NCBI RefSeq assembly: GCF_001831495.1
Contig: NZ_CP017689.1
Location: 310,001-374,000 of the forward strand
Source: Thalassotalea crassostreae
GTDB lineage: Bacteria; Pseudomonadota; Gammaproteobacteria; Enterobacterales; Alteromonadaceae
Reading direction: 5' to 3'
Length of the DNA stretch: 64,000 nt
The position numbers and the translations under genes were made by a program. Shown piece after piece: positions 19,609 through 29,115 of this stretch; the stretch's first letter is position 1, and every line of letters starts with the position of its first letter. The notes beneath the pieces are model-generated. The model saw only the letters and a program-made list of their open reading frames with translations, was not told the DNA's origin and ran no database searches.

Positions 19609-19635
19609 AAAAAGCCAGCTTATGCTGGCTTTTTT
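19609..19635 (+). terminator. Intrinsic terminator after typA
   Basis: Stem AGCCAGC / GCTGGCT, loop TTAT, A's before and T's after. Confidence 0.88.
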
Positions 19636-19796
19636 GTGTCTCATAATAAAGCTCTCACTAGATTGAGTTTTCTATTGATAAACAATCGCCTATTTTTTGA
19701 CGCTTTATATCGCATTTAAATTTTTATATTTACACGATATTCAAAATTTTATTTTTTATTTAGTACTTATCATTAGTACTTTAGAAGGAAAAACTT

Positions 19797-20903
19797 ATGA
19801 ATACGGTACCAAATGACTTACTTACTAAGCTTTCATCTTGTCTGTGCCCCCCTGGTAATGGTGTATACACAGTAAATACTGCGCGAGAGCGAAAAGAAAA
19901 ATTGCATCAAGATTTATTTGGTACGGTTACTAGCGTTGATGAACTATGGGAAAAGTCATTAAACGATTTAACCAATTGTTCAAATGCAGTAATTCTGGGA
20001 GTCGCATCTGATTGTGGTGGTGGTATTTTAAGAGGTGCCAATTGGGGACCTTTATTTTTACGCTCAACTTTATTGGCGAATTATCCTAACCTTGATGCTT
20101 TTGACTTAGGCGATATTAGAGTAATACCACATTTGCTTCATGACAAATATTTAAATGATTCAACTATATCTAATTGTCAACAATCACTTTATGGCAAGAA
20201 TATTACTTACCCTGTATCGCCACTATCTATTACAGAAGAGATATTACACGACTTGTATGCTGAATTTCCTGAAAAAGGAATATTTGGGATAGGAGGTGAT
20301 CACTCAGTTAGTTATCCTTTGGTAAAAACTTATTTACAAGCCAAGAAAAAGCAAGGTATTAAATCGGCTGTTATTCATTTTGACGCGCATACTGACCTAC
20401 TGCATGAACGGTTAGGAATTGATTTATGCTTTGGTTCATGGTGCACACATATCCTAGATGATTTAGATGAACCTAGAAATTTAATTCAACTAGGCATACG
20501 CTCTAGCGGTAAACCACAAGAGTACTGGGAAAATAAGTTTGGCGTTAAGCAATATTGGACAGCAGAGATAAAGCGTCAAGGTGTTGAAATAATAATTGAA
20601 CAAATAAAACAACAGTTAATTGCCGATGGTATTGAAGAATTATATGTAAGTTTTGATATTGATGCCATAGATGCAAAGTTCGCTTCAGCAACGGGTACCC
20701 CAGAGCCTGATGGCTTATATCCAGACGAGGTTATGGCTATATTACGCGCTCTTGCACAGGTCTTTAAAATATCTGGAGCAGATATGATGGAAATAGCGCC
20801 ATTTACCGATAGTACAATAAACAGTGACGACTCTTGTGAGACAACATTAGCTGTAGCCGGCGAAATATCAGCATTTTTGATAGCTCAAATAGCTAAAATT
20901 TGA
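19797..20903 (+). CDS. Arginase/agmatinase-family ureohydrolase
   Basis: A 368-residue Mn-dependent amidinohydrolase. All metal ligands are present: H169 (GGDHS), D196, H198 and D200 (DAHTD), D287 and D289 (SFDIDAID). The first 60 residues are an extra N-terminal segment compared with agmatinase. The substrate cannot be read from motifs; arginine, agmatine, formiminoglutamate, guanidinobutyrate or guanidine are family possibilities. It is separate from the hut genes and heads an island with an NCS1 permease, a TonB receptor and a DUF917 enzyme, so it may act on the compound they import. A degenerate copy of the island operator lies at 19742-19756. Confidence 0.85.
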   Translation: MNTVPNDLLTKLSSCLCPPGNGVYTVNTARERKEKLHQDLFGTVTSVDELWEKSLNDLTNCSNAVILGVASDCGGGILRGANWGPLFLRSTLLANYPNLDAFDLGDIRVIPHLLHDKYLNDSTISNCQQSLYGKNITYPVSPLSITEEILHDLYAEFPEKGIFGIGGDHSVSYPLVKTYLQAKKKQGIKSAVIHFDAHTDLLHERLGIDLCFGSWCTHILDDLDEPRNLIQLGIRSSGKPQEYWENKFGVKQYWTAEIKRQGVEIIIEQIKQQLIADGIEELYVSFDIDAIDAKFASATGTPEPDGLYPDEVMAILRALAQVFKISGADMMEIAPFTDSTINSDDSCETTLAVAGEISAFLIAQIAKI

Positions 20904-20921
20904 ATCAGTCAATCTATTCTC

Positions 20922-20938
20922 ACAAAATAATATTTTGT
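20922..20938. promoter_or_regulatory. Palindromic operator upstream of the NCS1 permease
   Basis: ACAAAATAATATTTTGT, a perfect 17-bp palindrome of the form CAAAATA-N-TATTTTG. The same core occurs at 23014-23028, between the Lrp-type regulator and the TonB receptor. It lies about 110 bp before the permease. The most likely binder is the Lrp/AsnC-type protein encoded in the island (inference). Confidence 0.6.
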
Positions 20939-21046
20939 AATTTTTGTTATTTTGAATTGGATGGTTTGAATTGAAGTAAATTAAGCAATTGAAAAATTTT
21001 TTAATCCTGTAATATAAAACAGCCCTAACTAAAACAGAGATATTTG

Positions 21047-22333
21047 ATGGATACAAATAATGAGTTTGAACATGCAGAAGTAAAAGCAACCGATTTGGTT
21101 TCTTGGCCAAGAATTGCTGCTGTTTCAGCCATGGTAAGCTTCTCTTTACCTACTTTCGTAACAGGGTTAGAAATTTATCAAGCATTAACTATTCATGATG
21201 CTCTATGGGCGTTAATAATTGGATCGTTAATATTAATGGCAATAGGCGGAGCCATGGGAACTATTGGTGCAAGAAGCCGATTAAGTTCTTATTTTCTGGT
21301 AAGAATCGCTTTTGGCAATGCCGGAGCTGGCATCGTAAATTTGGCTTTTGCGATATCTCTTATAGGCTGGTTTGGTTTTAATATAGACTTATTTTCTAAT
21401 GCAGTGGTCCAATTACTCGGTGCAGAATTTAATATTATTATTCCTGAATGGCCAATAGATATTTTTGCTGGTATTTGCATGCTGGTTACAACCTTGTATG
21501 GATTTAGAGCAATAAATATCTTGGCATCTGTTATGGTCCCCGTGCTTGCGATTGTTACCGGAATGATGTTTTGGGGGGCAATTGAAGAAATGACTTTCAA
21601 TCAGTTCTTATCATTTGAAAAATCTGCCGCACTAACTCTAGGTGAAGGGGTGTCAGCGATTGTTGGTGTGATAATTATAGGAGCAATTATTCTGCCAGAT
21701 ATCACTCGTTTTTCAAAAGAAAAAAGAGGTGGAGTGTATACTGTTTTCTGGTCGTATATGGTTGTTGAGCTATTTGTTTTATTTGTATCTGTATTTGCAG
21801 CAACAGCGATGCAAGAAACGAAAATATTAAGTTTGATGCTTGATTTGAATCTTGGTTTTTCGGCCTTTTTTATCGTTATTGCAGGTAGTTGGGTACTTAA
21901 TTCACTGAATTTATACAGCACGACGTTAAGTGTCGAGGCTACATTTCCCAAATGGGATAAACGAGCAGTAATTATTATACTCGGTGCAATCGGCATTCTT
22001 GCCGCTTTTATGAATATACTCGACATATTTATCGAATTTTTATCGTTTTTATCGGATATATTTGTGCCAGTAGCAGGTGTCATAATTATCGATGCGCTAT
22101 TTATTAGGCCCGAGGGTTACAACATAAAGACTTTAGAAAATCATTTTAGATTTTCTATTCCTGCTTTTTTTGCTTGGTTAGTTGGTGCTACATTCGCAGT
22201 ATTTAATGGTACCTTTTTTACTGCTAATGTATCTGGAATTACAGTCATTGATGCCATCGTATTAACCGGTATTATTTATACGATATTAATGAAGTGTGCA
22301 AAGTTCTTACCGTTTCGTACCATGATTAAGTAA
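21047..22333 (+). CDS. NCS1-family cytosine/purine-type permease
   Basis: A 428-residue inner-membrane transporter with about twelve hydrophobic segments, related to CodB and other NCS1 symporters for nucleobases, hydantoins and allantoin. Hallmarks are an N-terminal charged region, VSFSLPTFVTGLEIYQAL in helix 1 and GARSRLSSYFLVRIAFGNAGA after helix 2. The ATG at 21047 is chosen over the TTG three bases earlier. It sits between the ureohydrolase and the regulator; the substrate is probably a nitrogen-rich small molecule. Confidence 0.85.
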   Translation: MDTNNEFEHAEVKATDLVSWPRIAAVSAMVSFSLPTFVTGLEIYQALTIHDALWALIIGSLILMAIGGAMGTIGARSRLSSYFLVRIAFGNAGAGIVNLAFAISLIGWFGFNIDLFSNAVVQLLGAEFNIIIPEWPIDIFAGICMLVTTLYGFRAINILASVMVPVLAIVTGMMFWGAIEEMTFNQFLSFEKSAALTLGEGVSAIVGVIIIGAIILPDITRFSKEKRGGVYTVFWSYMVVELFVLFVSVFAATAMQETKILSLMLDLNLGFSAFFIVIAGSWVLNSLNLYSTTLSVEATFPKWDKRAVIIILGAIGILAAFMNILDIFIEFLSFLSDIFVPVAGVIIIDALFIRPEGYNIKTLENHFRFSIPAFFAWLVGATFAVFNGTFFTANVSGITVIDAIVLTGIIYTILMKCAKFLPFRTMIK

Positions 22334-22369
22334 AGTTCAGATGATTATAAGAATAAAGCGTTTGATCAT

Positions 22370-22897
22370 TTAATCGTTTTCTTCATCATCTTCAAATTTC
22401 ATTTCATCACGCCACTTCAAACGCTCTAATGGAAAGCCTAAAAAGAATTTTGAGCGCTCTAATACAACCCTTGTTTTTAGCTTTTTGATGACAAATTCTT
22501 GGTTAGCACTAAGCTGGTCACATTTTTCATTGAGAGACTCTATATCGGCAAAGCAACAAAATGAAATATAGTCCACGTCGCCACTAATTTGCATACAATC
22601 CATTATTTCTGGAATGGTATCAATCACAGCAAGAAATTTCTTTCTAACAGGAAAGCTATTATCTTCTAAAGTAAATTCGATATACGCAAATACATGTTCG
22701 CATATTTGCTCCAAATTTATATCTGCACCAAAAGTTCTAAAATAGCCTGCTTCTTTAAGGATCTTGACTCGCTGAAAGCAGGCGCTTGGTGACAAATTTA
22801 CAATTTCAGCCAATTCTATATTGGTTAAGTCCGCCTTTAGATGCAAGGTAGCTAATATTTTTTTATTGTATCTATCTATTTTTATTGATTTTTTCAT
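22370..22897 (-). CDS. Lrp/AsnC-family transcriptional regulator
   Basis: A 175-residue regulator with an N-terminal winged helix (IDRYNKKILATLHLKADLTNIELAEIV then LSPSACFQRVKILKEAGY, residues 5-55) and a C-terminal RAM/ligand-sensing domain. The ATG at 22897 is used; the upstream 18 codons have no Lrp character. It is convergent with the permease and divergent from the TonB receptor; the palindrome at 23014-23028 lies in the divergent gap. It likely controls the island in response to the imported compound or a product. Confidence 0.88.
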   Translation of the reverse strand: MKKSIKIDRYNKKILATLHLKADLTNIELAEIVNLSPSACFQRVKILKEAGYFRTFGADINLEQICEHVFAYIEFTLEDNSFPVRKKFLAVIDTIPEIMDCMQISGDVDYISFCCFADIESLNEKCDQLSANQEFVIKKLKTRVVLERSKFFLGFPLERLKWRDEMKFEDDEEND

Positions 22898-23013
22898 TCT
22901 AATAACAACCGCAAAGTAATAACCAATATAGTGAACTAATAAAATGTTCAATGCAAAGTTTGACTTGGAAATTAACGTTATTCGGTTTTTTTTTACATTG
23001 AATTCATCAATTG

Positions 23014-23028
23014 CAAAATATTATTTTG
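23014..23028. promoter_or_regulatory. Second copy of the palindromic operator, in the regulator/TonB-receptor gap
   Basis: CAAAATATTATTTTG, a perfect palindrome with the same arms as the site at 20922-20938. It is 117 bp from the regulator start and 82 bp from the receptor start, so one site could control both. Confidence 0.6.
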
Positions 23029-23109
23029 TATAGGTAAGAGACAATGAATTGACCACATTATAACAGTAATAAAAATTCTGACGTTAAATGAAAGGGAAGG
23101 ACATCGTTT

Positions 23110-25254
23110 ATGAATAAATCTAACATAAAACATTTTAAGAAAACGCTTTTGGCAACCGCGTTCAGCTTGTCATTCGTTCCGCATGTGTATGCTGAAGAAT
23201 CAGAGCAAAACGAGGCGAATACGATTGAAACTATTTCAGTTGTTGCTCGAGGGCGTGTTGAAACAATTCAATCGGTTCCAGATTCAGTTACCGCATTTAG
23301 CTCAGATATGATCGAAAATTCGCGTATTACCAATTTTCGAGATGTTGCAGACATGACACCAAATTTAACCCAGTTAGATAACTTTAGGCCTGGTTTAGCG
23401 CGCATTACTATTCGTGGATTGATTACTCCACAAGTAGGCGATCCACCAATAGCTTTCGTTGTTGATGGTGTAACTTCACCAGATCTTGAATTTATCAATC
23501 AAGATTTAGTCGATATCGAGCGAATAGAAGTTATGCGCGGCGCCCAAGGTGCATTGTATGGTCGAGGAGCGATAGGGGGAGCGGTAATCGTTACCACTAA
23601 AAAACCAACTGAAGATCTTGAGGGCACTATAAAAGCGTCAATAGAAAGCGGTAATACTTATAATCTAAATGGCGTAGTTTCGGGCTCGCTAAATGATGCA
23701 GATACCGCATTTTTCAGAGTCGGTGGTTATATAAAAGATAGTGATGGTTTAATTGATAACGAATATTCTGGTGAAGAGGCAGACCCATTTGAAGAATCTT
23801 CATTATTTGGCCAGTTAGAATTTGAATTAACCGATGATACTACATTAAATTTTCGAGGTAGAACCACATCGAGTGAAGCGGGTTTTGCCTACTATCAAGG
23901 GGTATCTGAAGATACCATCGAAGATTTTTCAATTGAGACCTCACAGAATATTATTAATGAAGATGAGCGTGATGTTTATGAGTTAAGTGCTAAATTAACA
24001 ACCGATTATGAACTGGGTACTTTTGAATTTATAACCGCTTATAGTGAATCGGAAAATGTACATTTTTATGATGGTGATTACTCTGCTGATCCAACGTTTA
24101 TTGATGAAGAAGACTTGTTTAGAGCACCGTTTGGTACTGAAGGTATATACGACATAGAATCACTTACCGTTGAATCAAGATTTATCTCGCATTCAGACCA
24201 AGACTTTAGATGGTCAGTTTCAGCATTTTATCAGGAGCGTGATAGAGACACCGCGGTTCATTTTTATGATGACTTTACCGACGCTGAAATACTCACTCGT
24301 AGTGATTTCGCCAACGAAGCACCATATTTTTCAATTATTGACAACAATAGCAGTGCAGCTTGGGCTTTAGCTGGTCAAGTTAACTATGATTTAACTCCAA
24401 AATGGGAATTAACTGGTGCATTACGTTATGACTTTGACGAACGTGAATCATTTGATCCTACAAATAAGGAAAGTACTTATGCTAAAAAGGACTTTAGTCA
24501 ATTGCAGCCTAAAGTTACTGTGGCATATCAAGTTAAAGAGAATGTCTTGTTGTATACCGGTTACTCTAAAGGCTTTAGAAGTGGCGGTTTTAATGAACCA
24601 GCAGAAGGTATTAGTCGTGACTTTGATAAAGAGGTCTCTGATAGCTACGAATTGGGTTTCAAAACAACATTACTTGACGGTAAAGTGCTATTAAATGGCG
24701 CAGCATTCTTAATTGAACAAGATGATGCACAGTTTACCAATTTTAATGTAGACACATTTACTTTGGAAAATTTGTCAATTGATGAAGTTGAAACGACAGG
24801 TCTAGAGTTGGAGGTTGCGGTTGCGGCCACTGAAAGCCTTGATATTAGGCTTAGTGCCGGAATAGTCGACTCTGAAATTATGGCATTTGCATCACGCCCT
24901 GATCTCATTGGAGAGTCTCAATTTTATGTGCCTGAATATAATTATAGCCTCTCTTTAAACCACTACTTTGAGTTGGAGAACGACTGGTCAATTGTTTCTC
25001 GAGCAGACATTCAAATTGATGGGCCTAAATCCTTTAGTATCGATATACCAGAGGTTAAGTCTTCTAGTTATACCTATGTTAACGCCGGAATTGGATTAAA
25101 ATCAGAAAGTTTTACCGTCCAAGTCTATGCAGACAATTTAACCGATGAACGCGCGATAGAAGACATCTTTCTTTTTGGCGATGGTATAACCGATCTTGCA
25201 CGTCAACCAAACAAACCAAGAAGTTATGGTGTAGAAGTTATTTATAACTTTTAG
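23110..25254 (+). CDS. TonB-dependent outer-membrane receptor
   Basis: A 714-residue receptor. It has a signal peptide (cleavage near VYAEE, residue about 28), a TonB box (ETISVVA), a plug domain (residues 50-160, with RITIRGL and the end motif RGAQGALYGRGAIGGAV) and a 22-strand barrel with a C-terminal aromatic (EVIYNF). It belongs to the broad group of receptors for small organic ligands, not to the SusC type. Its island setting suggests uptake of the same compound that the NCS1 permease carries across the inner membrane. Confidence 0.92.
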   Translation: MNKSNIKHFKKTLLATAFSLSFVPHVYAEESEQNEANTIETISVVARGRVETIQSVPDSVTAFSSDMIENSRITNFRDVADMTPNLTQLDNFRPGLARITIRGLITPQVGDPPIAFVVDGVTSPDLEFINQDLVDIERIEVMRGAQGALYGRGAIGGAVIVTTKKPTEDLEGTIKASIESGNTYNLNGVVSGSLNDADTAFFRVGGYIKDSDGLIDNEYSGEEADPFEESSLFGQLEFELTDDTTLNFRGRTTSSEAGFAYYQGVSEDTIEDFSIETSQNIINEDERDVYELSAKLTTDYELGTFEFITAYSESENVHFYDGDYSADPTFIDEEDLFRAPFGTEGIYDIESLTVESRFISHSDQDFRWSVSAFYQERDRDTAVHFYDDFTDAEILTRSDFANEAPYFSIIDNNSSAAWALAGQVNYDLTPKWELTGALRYDFDERESFDPTNKESTYAKKDFSQLQPKVTVAYQVKENVLLYTGYSKGFRSGGFNEPAEGISRDFDKEVSDSYELGFKTTLLDGKVLLNGAAFLIEQDDAQFTNFNVDTFTLENLSIDEVETTGLELEVAVAATESLDIRLSAGIVDSEIMAFASRPDLIGESQFYVPEYNYSLSLNHYFELENDWSIVSRADIQIDGPKSFSIDIPEVKSSSYTYVNAGIGLKSESFTVQVYADNLTDERAIEDIFLFGDGITDLARQPNKPRSYGVEVIYNF

Positions 25255-25265
25255 GATACTCCCTT

Positions 25266-25307
25266 GCTCCTTTATTTTACATAAAGTGGAATTTTAGGAG
25301 CTTTTTT
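25266..25307 (+). terminator. Probable terminator after the TonB receptor
   Basis: GCTCCT (25266) pairs with AGGAGC (25296-25301), followed by six T's; an inner CTTTA/TAAAG pair shortens the loop. The long loop makes it less certain. It would separate the receptor from the DUF917 gene. Confidence 0.5.
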
Positions 25308-25404
25308 AAAATCAGTACTACTCGTTTATCCTAATATTAACAATCTAAAGTTTTTATTTTTAGGCAAGGGATAAATTGTTTGTAGTAAAGTTTAAGAGAA
25401 AAAT

Positions 25405-26517
25405 ATGCGAAATCTTTGTCGGGAAGAACTTATAGATATATTGCATGGCTGTGCCATTTTAGGTACTGGTGGTGGCGGCGAATTAACTGAAGGTGTCGCC
25501 TATATAGATGAGGCGTTATCATTAGGGAAATCATTCAAGTTAATTAGTGTCGATGAAGTTCCTAAAGGTGAAAAGGTATGTACTCCTTATATTTTAGGAG
25601 CAATTTCTCCATTAACTGAAGATGAAGAGCTTAGCTATAAAGATTTACCTAGAACTGGTAGTCATTCTATTCTAGCCGCTTATCAGCGATTAGTTGAATA
25701 TACCGGCGAATCTGTATATGGCACAATTTGTTGCGAACTTGGCGGGTCTAACACTGCGGTCTCTTTTTACCTAGCTGCTATGTTCGATGGTTATATCATC
25801 GATGCAGATCCTGCTGGTCGCGCAGTACCTGAGATTACACACTCTACTTACTATTTGAACAACTTACCTGCAGCACCTATTTTTACAGCAAATGAATTTG
25901 GTGAGTGCTTTATCTGTGAGAATATCGTAGATGATTTACGAGCTGAAACTGTAGTACGTGCACTCGCTAAAATTAGCCGAAATGATATCGCGGCAATTGA
26001 TCACGCTTTGCCAATAGAGCAAATAAGAGATGCTGTAATTCACGGCACAATAAGCAAAGCATTGCAATTAGGTCAGGCAATGCGAACAGCCAAAGAAAAC
26101 AATGAAAATATAGCATCAATTATTGCTCAACAAGGAAATGGTTTTATTGCTTTTGAGGGAAAAGTAACAGACTTTGATTTTCGCACAATAGATGGGTTTA
26201 CCTTAGGCGATGTAACGCTAATGGGAACAGGCATATTTAGTGAAAATGAACTCCATATTAACGTTAAAAATGAAAATATGGTGGCAAAATTAAACGGTGA
26301 AGTGTACGCAACTATCCCAGACCTTATTTGTTGCATAGATTTATCAAATGGAATGCCAATAACCAATCCTAATTACCAAAAAGGCATGGAAGTAGCCGTT
26401 ATTATTTTACCAGCTCCTAAGGAGTTTACGACAGAAAAAGGGTTATCTATTTTCGGCCCTAGCTATGCGGGTATTGATGCAGAATACAAACCTGCTATAC
26501 CTCCTAGTAATATTTAA
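25405..26517 (+). CDS. DUF917 / S-methyl-thiohydantoin desulfurase-type enzyme
   Basis: A 370-residue protein of the DUF917 family (S-Me-THD domains). Glycine-rich block near the start (AILGTGGGGELTEG, about residues 17-30), a central DADPAGRAVPEI motif (about 133-144) and a C-terminal domain (residues about 180-365). Characterised relatives remove the sulfur group from S-methyl thiohydantoins, and others accompany hydantoinases. Together with an NCS1 permease this points to a hydantoin-like or ergothioneine-derived substrate. That is inference from family and context. Confidence 0.8.
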   Translation: MRNLCREELIDILHGCAILGTGGGGELTEGVAYIDEALSLGKSFKLISVDEVPKGEKVCTPYILGAISPLTEDEELSYKDLPRTGSHSILAAYQRLVEYTGESVYGTICCELGGSNTAVSFYLAAMFDGYIIDADPAGRAVPEITHSTYYLNNLPAAPIFTANEFGECFICENIVDDLRAETVVRALAKISRNDIAAIDHALPIEQIRDAVIHGTISKALQLGQAMRTAKENNENIASIIAQQGNGFIAFEGKVTDFDFRTIDGFTLGDVTLMGTGIFSENELHINVKNENMVAKLNGEVYATIPDLICCIDLSNGMPITNPNYQKGMEVAVIILPAPKEFTTEKGLSIFGPSYAGIDAEYKPAIPPSNI

Positions 26518-26565
26518 TTTCCCTAATACTCAAAGCAATTAGTTTAGATATGTGCAGTAAAGGGT

Positions 26566-26601
26566 AAAAAAGGCTCTTGGATAGATTCAAGAGCCTTTTT
26601 T
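26566..26601. terminator. Bidirectional terminator between the DUF917 gene and sodB
   Basis: Stem GGCTCTTG / CAAGAGCC with A's before and T's after; convergent genes on both sides. Confidence 0.88.
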
Positions 26602-26615
26602 CTTACTTAAATCGA

Positions 26616-27200
26616 CTAAGCAGTGAAGTTTGCGTTTGCAAATTCCCAGTTAGCTAAAGCGTAGAAAGCTTCCATGTAGCTAGGACGTAAGTTGCGGTAA
26701 TCGATGTAGTAAGCGTGTTCCCAAAGATCAACAGTAATAAGTGGCGTAACACCTTCTTCTGTTAATGGTGTTGCAGCATTTGACGTGTTTACAATTGCTA
26801 ATGAACCATCAGCGTTTTTAACTAACCAAGTCCAGCTTGAACCGAAGTTGTTTACTGCACTATCTGTGAATTTAGCTTTAAATTCTTCAAAAGAACCGAA
26901 CTGTGCGTCGATCGCTGCAGCTAGTTCACCAACTGGTGCATTAGTACCGTTTGGTGTTAATGAGTTCCAGTAGAACGTGTGGTTCCAAATTTGTGCTGCG
27001 TTGTTAAACACACCGCCAGATGACTTTTTAACGATTTCTTCTAAAGAAGCGTCAGCAAAATCTGTACCTTCAATTAGACCATTTAATTTTACAACGTATG
27101 TATTGTGGTGCTTACCGTAATGGAACTCTAAAGTTTCTTGTGAAATATGAGGCGCTAAAGCGTCCATTGCATAAGGTAAAGCTGGTAATGAAATAGCCAT
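26616..27200 (-). CDS. sodB: Superoxide dismutase, iron type
   Basis: Cytoplasmic Fe superoxide dismutase, 194 residues from the ATG at 27200 ([12 protein letters not shown]), preceded by GGAG. The open frame extends 17 codons further but that part has no SOD character. Metal ligands are in [15 protein letters not shown] (first His), FYWN region (second His) and [13 protein letters not shown] (Asp and His). Sequence features around the active site ([11 protein letters not shown]) match FeSOD rather than MnSOD. No clear Fur box was found in its leader. Confidence 0.95.
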   Translation of the reverse strand: MAISLPALPYAMDALAPHISQETLEFHYGKHHNTYVVKLNGLIEGTDFADASLEEIVKKSSGGVFNNAAQIWNHTFYWNSLTPNGTNAPVGELAAAIDAQFGSFEEFKAKFTDSAVNNFGSSWTWLVKNADGSLAIVNTSNAATPLTEEGVTPLITVDLWEHAYYIDYRNLRPSYMEAFYALANWEFANANFTA

Positions 27201-27523
27201 GTTTTTCTCCGAAGAAATGATATTTAAGAATGAAATTTTAATATTTACCACATGCTTTTATATGGGACACGTAGATAAAAAACGCTGTATTTTACTTTGT
27301 TTTAACTACTCTTTACCAGATAATTTATAGAATAATTAGTTAGGTTATATAGATAAAATTTAATTTTTGCTAAATGTTAATTAATTGCTAATTAAATTCA
27401 GACGATGTATTTTATCAAGTTGTACAATAATAATACTAAATATAAGTCGCACTAAACTAAAATCTTGTAAGTTATTTTAGCTATGCGTCTAAATAATAAT
27501 AAATAAAATTTTAAGGGTGAATT

Positions 27524-28168
27524 ATGCATACAATGGAAATTATAAATTTTCTAAGCCGTTGGGCTCACGTACTATTCGGTATTACTTGGATAGGTCTTTT
27601 ATATTACTTTAACTTTATTCAAGGTGGCTATTTCAAAAAAGCAACTCCTGAAGCATTAGCTGATGCGAAAAAACATTTGGCTCCAGAAGCATTGTGGTGG
27701 TTCCGTTGGGGCGCGATGTTTACCTTTATCACTGGTCTAATACTACTAGTAGGCGTTTATAAACTTGGTTATTTAAATGCAGGCATCATTTTAGGTGCAA
27801 CTTTAGGTACGTTAATGTTTTTGAACGTATGGTTAATTATTTGGCCAAACCAGAAGATTGCTTTAGGTATGGTTGAAGGTGATGCTCCTGCAGCCGGTGC
27901 TAAAGCACTATTAGCTTCTCGTACTAACACTTTATTCTCGGGGCCTATGGCGTTATTCATGCTAGCAGGTGGCCATGCAGGTGCAATGAACTTAGGTTGG
28001 GGCACAGGTGTTGGTTCAACAGGTATGTGGGTTGGTTTGGCAATCATTGCTGCTCTTGAAGTAAATGCAATTGTTGGTAAACAAGGCTTCATGACAACAG
28101 TACGTGGCGTTATTACAAGCTCTCTTGTATTAACAGCAGTACTTGTTGCAGTGTTACTTCACGTATAA
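27524..28168 (+). CDS. PuuD-type urate oxidase N-terminal membrane domain protein
   Basis: A 214-residue integral membrane protein with about six helices, matching the membrane domain of PuuD urate hydroxylase (WAHVLFGITWIGLLYYFNF at the N-terminus with conserved His, and MLAGGHAGAMN later). Characterised PuuD has a C-terminal cytochrome c domain with CxxCH; this protein ends before it, so electron transfer would need a partner. Start ATG at 27524 has AAGGGTGA upstream. Function as a urate oxidase is unproven for this short form. Confidence 0.7.
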   Translation: MHTMEIINFLSRWAHVLFGITWIGLLYYFNFIQGGYFKKATPEALADAKKHLAPEALWWFRWGAMFTFITGLILLVGVYKLGYLNAGIILGATLGTLMFLNVWLIIWPNQKIALGMVEGDAPAAGAKALLASRTNTLFSGPMALFMLAGGHAGAMNLGWGTGVGSTGMWVGLAIIAALEVNAIVGKQGFMTTVRGVITSSLVLTAVLVAVLLHV

Positions 28169-28195
28169 ATTATAAATTAACAGTAATGTCATAAT

Positions 28196-28220
28196 AAACC
28201 GGACTTTTGAGTCCGGTTTT
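28196..28220 (+). terminator. Intrinsic terminator after the PuuD-like gene
   Basis: Stem AAACCGGACT / AGTCCGGTTT, loop TTTG, followed by T's. Confidence 0.88.
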
Positions 28221-28327
28221 TATTTGTATGAACATTGTTTTAGTGTGATTTTAAGCAGACACAATTATTGTATGTTATGCTTTTGTAAGAAATAATAAAT
28301 TATCTTTTTGTTAAATAAGAGTTTTAT

Positions 28328-29101
28328 ATGACCAAGTCTATTGCTGTTGCCTCACTTTGTAGTGTTTTATTTTTCTTACCGATTATTGCACATGCCCAAA
28401 CAGATGCAGAAAAACAAGCAGAATTAGACCGCAAAGAAGCTGCTACTAAAGGAACGGGGCTAGATCCAACAGAAGTAATTGGCCGAATCGAATTTAATTA
28501 TACTTATTCTGAATTTAAAGATGGTGCGGTTAGACACAGCGGAATATTAGTTTTAGATAAAGATATTAGTGACACATCTGTAGTTGGCGTCGAAGTACCA
28601 TTAGCGACGGCAGAAGCTGCAGATGGTAATCGCACCAATGGTATTGGTGACGTTAAAATAAGTTTCAAATCAAGAATATATTCAGAAGGAAAATTTTCTA
28701 CTTCAATGGGAGCTGGACTCTCCTTCGATACTGCCACGGATGATGGGTTAGGGGATGACTATAATTCCGTGCGCTTAGGTATGTTCAATGCTTACAAACA
28801 TGGCGAATGGTTATTTGCCGCCATTAATGGTCTTAATATTACGGAAGAAGAAGAAGAAAATAGCATAAATATTGTCCCTTTAATTGCTTATCAACCTATG
28901 GGGAAATATATCAGCTATGCGACTGTCGCATTTCCTTATGCTTATCGGTTTGATAGCGGTGATTCTGTTACTACCGCATTCTTCCACTTAGGTAAGGTTA
29001 TGGCAAATAAAGATGTCTACTCTCTTGGTACTAAAATTAATATCGATGGCCCAGATACGGAAGATTTTGTACTGTTTTTAGGGTATCGACGTCTATTCTA
29101 G
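28328..29101 (+). CDS. Outer-membrane beta-barrel protein of unknown function
   Basis: A 257-residue protein with a signal peptide (cleavage after AHA, residue about 24), a short charged segment, then alternating beta strands ending in FLGYRRLF, a typical outer-membrane C-terminus with final Phe. The blocks GDVKISFKSRIY and GAGLSFDTATDDGLGDDYNSV resemble the MetA-type transporter barrels. No substrate can be assigned. Confidence 0.6.
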   Translation: MTKSIAVASLCSVLFFLPIIAHAQTDAEKQAELDRKEAATKGTGLDPTEVIGRIEFNYTYSEFKDGAVRHSGILVLDKDISDTSVVGVEVPLATAEAADGNRTNGIGDVKISFKSRIYSEGKFSTSMGAGLSFDTATDDGLGDDYNSVRLGMFNAYKHGEWLFAAINGLNITEEEEENSINIVPLIAYQPMGKYISYATVAFPYAYRFDSGDSVTTAFFHLGKVMANKDVYSLGTKINIDGPDTEDFVLFLGYRRLF

Positions 29102-29115
29102 CTAGTAACCAACGA

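Noticed and set aside
19797..20903. Ureohydrolase as the missing hutG
   Set aside because: It lies 21 kb from the hut genes, lacks a HutC operator, and shares an operator motif with a permease island.
27201..27523. Fur box before sodB
   Set aside because: The gap is AT-rich, but no convincing GATAATGATAATCATTATC-like site was found.
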